Below are positions 15,858 through 18,937 of a stretch of 18,937 nt of DNA, in pieces. The DNA is taken from positions 1 through 18,937 of the forward strand of contig CAYQDF010000057.1 in the NCBI GenBank assembly GCA_964416175.1, given 5' to 3'. The notes under the pieces were generated by a model, which was not told the origin of the DNA, did not search any database, and was given only the letters and a program-made list of their open reading frames with translations. How positions within the stretch are numbered: position 1 is the stretch's first letter; each line of letters starts with the position of its first letter. This DNA comes from CAYQDF01 sp964416175. GTDB lineage: Bacteria; Chloroflexota; Anaerolineae; Anaerolineales; UBA4823. The translations under genes were made by a program, and so were the position numbers.

Positions 15858-16963
15858 AACAGCACCATATTACTCCGGTGGACGACTTCGTCGCCATAAG
15901 CGTACCCGAGGATCTTCTCGATCTCCTCCGATTGCCTGCCGATTATCCGGACCAGATCGGCTGAGGCATAATTCGATAAGCCGCGCCCGATCTCCTCCCC
16001 ATTCGGCCCTACGATGCGCAGAGCGTCGCCTCTCTCGAAAGTCCCCACGACTTCGATCAGACCAACCGGAAGCAAACTCCCGCCGTTTTTTAATGCTACT
16101 GCGGCGCCTCCATCGATTTTTACCAGCCCAAGAGTCTGCCCACTCGCCAGCAAGAACCGCTTCCTTCCTTCCACAGCCGAGCCAACCGGCAGGAAGCGGG
16201 TCCCCAGGGGTTCGTCCGCCACGATTCTGAGGAGGACATCGGGGTCGCTCCCCCTGGCGATCACCACCTTTGCACCAGAGCGCCGCGCCAGCTCGGCTGC
16301 CTGGAGCTTGGTGACCATCCCTCCGGTCCCGAGGCCATTCCCCGTCCCACCGGCTGCCCTCCAGACTCGTTCCGGGATCTGTTCTTGATCGATCTCCACA
16401 ATCAGTTCGGCATGTGGATCCCGGCGTGGATCTGCAGTGAACAGGCCGGGTTGATCCGTCAGGAGGACCAGGAGGTCAGCTTCGATCAGATTCGCTACCA
16501 TAGCAGAAAGGTTATCATTGTCCCCAACCCGGATCTCTTCGGTTGCAACCGTGTCGTTTTCGTTGACGATGGGGACGATTCTGCGTTCCAACAAAGCGAT
16601 CAGGGTATTTCGGGAATTCAGGTAGCTGCGCCTAAGGGCAAGATCGGTCCGGGTCAGCAGCACCTGGGCAACCATTATGCCATACAATCCAAAAAGCTGT
16701 TCATAGATAGCCATCAGACGCGGCTGGCCGATCGCAGCCAACATTTGCTTGGCAGGGATATTCTTCGGCAGCTGCGGGAAATCCAGCCGCTCTCTCCCCA
16801 CAGCGATCGCCCCGGAAGTCACCAGGATCACGTCCTCTCCGCCTTTGTGAAGTTCAGCCATTTGTCGGACAAGGTCGACCAGTCGCGGGGGGGAGAGGTT
16901 GCTCGTCCCGGCGGTGAGCGTCGAAGTGCCCAGCTTGACCACGATCCGCTTGTAAATCATCAT
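15854..16963 (-). CDS. proB: Glutamate 5-kinase
   Basis: First step of proline synthesis: ATP-dependent phosphorylation of glutamate, normally feedback-inhibited by proline. The 369-residue protein has the amino-acid kinase domain (Lys10 in VVKLGTSTL, LVTSGAIAVG, KQMLAAIGQPRL, VNENDTVATEEIRVGDNDNLSA, LLTDQPGLFTADPR). A C-terminal PUA domain follows from about residue 275 (LVKIDGGAAVALKNGGSLL...FERGDALRI), as in E. coli ProB. Two adjacent ATG codons (16963 and 16960) could start it; only a weak GAAG lies upstream, so the exact start is uncertain. It is the first gene of the proB-proA-phosphopantetheinyl transferase run, 121 bases after the glycosidase-like gene. Confidence 0.95.
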   Translation of the reverse strand: MMIYKRIVVKLGTSTLTAGTSNLSPPRLVDLVRQMAELHKGGEDVILVTSGAIAVGRERLDFPQLPKNIPAKQMLAAIGQPRLMAIYEQLFGLYGIMVAQVLLTRTDLALRRSYLNSRNTLIALLERRIVPIVNENDTVATEEIRVGDNDNLSAMVANLIEADLLVLLTDQPGLFTADPRRDPHAELIVEIDQEQIPERVWRAAGGTGNGLGTGGMVTKLQAAELARRSGAKVVIARGSDPDVLLRIVADEPLGTRFLPVGSAVEGRKRFLLASGQTLGLVKIDGGAAVALKNGGSLLPVGLIEVVGTFERGDALRIVGPNGEEIGRGLSNYASADLVRIIGRQSEEIEKILGYAYGDEVVHRSNMVLL

Positions 16964-17000
16964 CTTCAGAACCGTTTAAAGGATTTCCTGATTTAACGAA

Positions 17001-17030
17001 CAGGCTCCCGATCTGTTACCCGGGAGCCTG
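17001..17030 (-). terminator. Perfect 10-bp hairpin between the glycosidase-like gene and proB
   Basis: CAGGCTCCCG (17001-17010) and CGGGAGCCTG (17021-17030) are perfect inverted repeats around a 10-base loop. On the minus strand the hairpin lies 55 bases after the glycosidase-like stop and 37 bases before proB. It is most simply a terminator of the upstream gene, but the following bases (TTCGTTAAAT) are only moderately T-rich. It could equally be a leader attenuator of proBA. No T-box signature was seen. Confidence 0.5.
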
Positions 17031-17084
17031 GGAAATTTAGAGAATCCCTCTCGATTTTGCAGGAGGAGGCTTAAGCAAATGATA

Positions 17085-18614
17085 TCACGGCGCCCACTCG
17101 ACATAGACTGGGGAATAGTCTACCGTGATGGTCTGGGAGGCCGGCAAGTCGAGGCCGAACACATCTGCGAGCGTTACCGGGATTGAGGGCAGCTGAACAG
17201 TGCGCGCCCCTCCATCCTGTGACCAGATCACCCAGAACCGGCGGGTGTCCGCGCGGATGAATTCAAACCCCTGGATGCCGGGTAAGGAAGTCACTTCCTG
17301 AAGGAACGCGACATCCTTCAACCAGGTCGCGCTGGCAAGGAACGCATTCAATGCCACGGTTGGCTGCATATCATCGCTTACCAACCCGGAGCCCCGCCAT
17401 CCTTCCAGGTTGTACCACATGCTCACCGTCAGACTTTCCGCCACCGCTGCGGCGTTCGCTCGGGCAAGGTAGCTGGCCTTCGTCAATTGAAAGCTTTCGG
17501 TCGCACACTCCGGTTCATTCCCAGTCCGGCCGCAGAGCAGCGCGAGCTCCGTGTCAAAAAGCAACTTATCTGAGAGACCATAAGTGCTCAGTATATCTCG
17601 CAGGTGGCGAGATTTCGCCCTCAAGACAGGGCCAGTGGTATCCCAGTTGCTGTGCCAGTTGCTGTTCCCGTATTTTCCCGTCTCGTTCTGATAGTAATCG
17701 TAAGTGTGAAAAGCGACGCCGTCGAAATAGTCGCCGCCCCCGCTGGAAAGGATTCCATCGAGAAATCTGCTGGGTGTGCAGTCTTTTCGTTCACCAGAAC
17801 CGGGAAAAGTTTCTGGAGGGTTAACCGGGTCGCAATCCATCAGCAGTCCGCCGATCAGAACGACTGCGGCTGGATCGGCTGACTTGATCTGTGGATAAGC
17901 TCGTTTTAACATCTCCGCGTAATACCCGCCGCCGTAATCTGGATCTGAAAGCTCGCCCCAGCAGCCAAAGACGCTGCGCGGCCTGACGAAATCCCTGCTG
18001 ACATCGGGTTCGTTCCCGATCTCCCAATGATGGACATCGAAAGGCGGCTGGCTGTACCGGCTGACCAGCTGGTTAAGAAACTGGGCGAAGCGGTCCAGCG
18101 CCTGCTCTGCAATCGGCCCACAGTAGACTCCAGGGTATTTCTGCGCCCAGTCAGGCGCGAGCCTGACGATGCCAATCACTTTAAAACCAGCCCGGTTTAA
18201 CTGGATGATCTCCTCGTCAGCAACAGTTTCCCAGAGGTAAGTACCAGGATCCGTTGATTGCGGTTCGATCAAATCCCATCGGAATCCATCATAGTGCGTC
18301 CACAAACCGCCAGTCTGTGATAAGAGTGTAAGAGCTGCGGGATTGCCGGCTTCCTTTATATGAATGCCGATCGGCGCGCTGGGGGATCGGCCCGCTGTTG
18401 GATCCTGTACACCTGCCTCCGGATCACCGGTAAGCGGCTGCTGTGTGAGTGTAGAAAGCGCAGGAGGCGGCAGCGCCTGTTCCCCCGCGAGTTCTCCAGG
18501 CGCCGGATCCATTTGGCCGCAGCCGCTCGTTAATGCAAACAGGACCGCAGCTGCCATACCGAGATACATTTGCACGTTCCGCCACGCCGGCCTTCGATCG
18601 CTCAACATAATCAC
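17085..18614 (-). CDS. Secreted GH-A-clan glycosidase-like protein, probable lipoprotein
   Basis: A 509-residue exported protein with a TIM-barrel glycoside hydrolase core. The N-terminus has Arg residues, a hydrophobic stretch (residues 17-31) and LTSGCGQ, a near-lipobox with Cys32 (Thr rather than Leu at -3). A Pro/Gly/Ser/Thr-rich linker extends to about residue 78. The catalytic pair expected of clan GH-A is visible: acid/base Glu202 in WEIGNEPD and a candidate nucleophile Glu356 in LLFDTELAL. FRWDLIEPQ and VAFHTYDYY fit the same fold. Six further cysteines suggest disulfides outside the cytoplasm. The family (GH5, GH39 or other) and sugar substrate are not clear. The start is GTG at 18614 with AGGA 7 bases upstream; ATG at 18608 is an alternative. 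It stands alone, with a hairpin downstream and a repeat-rich region upstream. Confidence 0.8.
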   Translation of the reverse strand: MIMLSDRRPAWRNVQMYLGMAAAVLFALTSGCGQMDPAPGELAGEQALPPPALSTLTQQPLTGDPEAGVQDPTAGRSPSAPIGIHIKEAGNPAALTLLSQTGGLWTHYDGFRWDLIEPQSTDPGTYLWETVADEEIIQLNRAGFKVIGIVRLAPDWAQKYPGVYCGPIAEQALDRFAQFLNQLVSRYSQPPFDVHHWEIGNEPDVSRDFVRPRSVFGCWGELSDPDYGGGYYAEMLKRAYPQIKSADPAAVVLIGGLLMDCDPVNPPETFPGSGERKDCTPSRFLDGILSSGGGDYFDGVAFHTYDYYQNETGKYGNSNWHSNWDTTGPVLRAKSRHLRDILSTYGLSDKLLFDTELALLCGRTGNEPECATESFQLTKASYLARANAAAVAESLTVSMWYNLEGWRGSGLVSDDMQPTVALNAFLASATWLKDVAFLQEVTSLPGIQGFEFIRADTRRFWVIWSQDGGARTVQLPSIPVTLADVFGLDLPASQTITVDYSPVYVEWAP

Positions 18615-18640
18615 GGAATATTCCTAATATGACAATGTCA
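18615..18640 (-). promoter_or_regulatory. Two small palindromes directly before the glycosidase-like gene
   Basis: GGAATATTCC (18615-18624) touches the GTG start, and TGACAATGTCA (18630-18640) lies 15 bases upstream of it; both are perfect dyads. They could be operator sites, but short palindromes also arise by chance, and the first overlaps the ribosome site. Confidence 0.25.
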
Positions 18641-18660
18641 GATTAAGCAAAACTGTTCCC

Positions 18661-18937
18661 TTCGACTTCGCAGCGGATGCCTCCTTCGACTACGCCGCGA
18701 GAACAGCGGCTCCGCTCAGGATGCCTCCGCCCCGCGCTGAGCGGAACCAGTCCGATCAAGGCGCGCTGAGCGGAACGCAGTATAGTCGAAGCGCTGAGCG
18801 GAACGAAGTCAATGTCCTGAGTTTACGAGGGAGCAGTCGAAGCGCGCGGAGCCTTTGCAGCGCCTCCTTCGACTGACCGCGAGAACCGCGGCTCCGCTCA
18901 GGATGCATCCGCTGCTCCGCTCAGGGTGCTTCGCTCA
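18661..18937. repeat. Cluster of short direct and inverted intergenic repeats
   Basis: Non-coding region made of related units. GCGCTGAGCGGAAC occurs three times (18734-18747, 18763-18776, 18791-18804) at 28-29-base spacing. The opposite orientation GCTCCGCTCAGG occurs three times (18709-18720, 18891-18902, 18914-18925). A longer unit of 44-45 bases is repeated with a few differences at 18680-18724 and 18863-18906, starting CCTCCTTCGACT and ending CTCCGCTCAGGATGC. The core CTGAGCGG/CCGCTCAG pairs in trans, so the cluster can fold into several alternative hairpins. No reading frame of note is seen. The cluster continues past the window end. Confidence 0.85.

Noticed and set aside
16964..17084. 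T-box or other proline-responsive riboswitch upstream of proB
   Set aside because: The hairpin is present, but no T-box consensus or other known leader motif could be seen.
17061..17186. Plus-strand AGGAGGAGG followed 9 bases later by an ATG (17079) opening a 35-codon frame
   Set aside because: The ribosome site is near-ideal, but the peptide is antisense to the glycosidase-like gene's 3' end and has no features. The AGGAGGAGG is likely a chance polypurine run.
18661..18937. CRISPR array
   Set aside because: The repeats occur in both orientations with irregular spacing and no uniform spacers, and there are no cas genes in the window.

Overview
The window reads as one contig stretch from a bacterial chromosome, moderately GC-rich, with a 100-N scaffold gap. 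Gene content is mostly housekeeping. Three things point to the Chloroflexota, probably Anaerolineae: the mix of genes, the scattered TTCGAC/CCGCTCAG-type intergenic repeats, and a ParB-like protein carrying a duplicated HRWYLGE domain. This placement is an inference from general familiarity, not a search result.

Layout. Positions 1-52 hold the 3' part of a tRNA-Thr(CGU). The plus strand then carries uridine kinase, a VTT/DedA-like membrane protein, an M20 metallopeptidase and a DinG-type helicase with an N-terminal exonuclease domain (107-5551). Two of these, udk and dinG, have a TATAAT box placed so close to the ATG that their mRNAs are probably leaderless.

From 5613 to 18614 every gene is on the minus strand. 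In order of transcription these are: a GH-A-clan glycosidase-like (lipo)protein (18614-17085); proB, proA and a 4'-phosphopantetheinyl transferase joined by ATGA stop/start overlaps (16963-13946); a calcineurin-like phosphoesterase overlapping the start of a ParB-like protein with two tandem copies of a conserved domain (13808-11765); a Gfo/Idh/MocA oxidoreductase; a P2-type Ca2+-like ATPase; nicotinate phosphoribosyltransferase; and a small multispanning membrane protein built of three internal repeats (11717-5613). Short gaps (about 28-64 bases) suggest that the last six genes could be one long transcription unit, but no internal terminator or promoter is clear.

The genes cover ordinary jobs: pyrimidine salvage, NAD salvage, proline synthesis, carrier-protein activation, DNA repair, cation export and peptide and sugar turnover. 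I see no mobile element, CRISPR array, toxin-antitoxin pair or obvious defence island. The least explained part is the phosphoesterase plus duplicated ParB-like pair. Their junction holds a 179-base overlap beside a T7 run, which looks like a frameshift, either a sequencing error or a programmed -1 shift. The right end (18661-18937) is non-coding and filled with direct and inverted short repeats.
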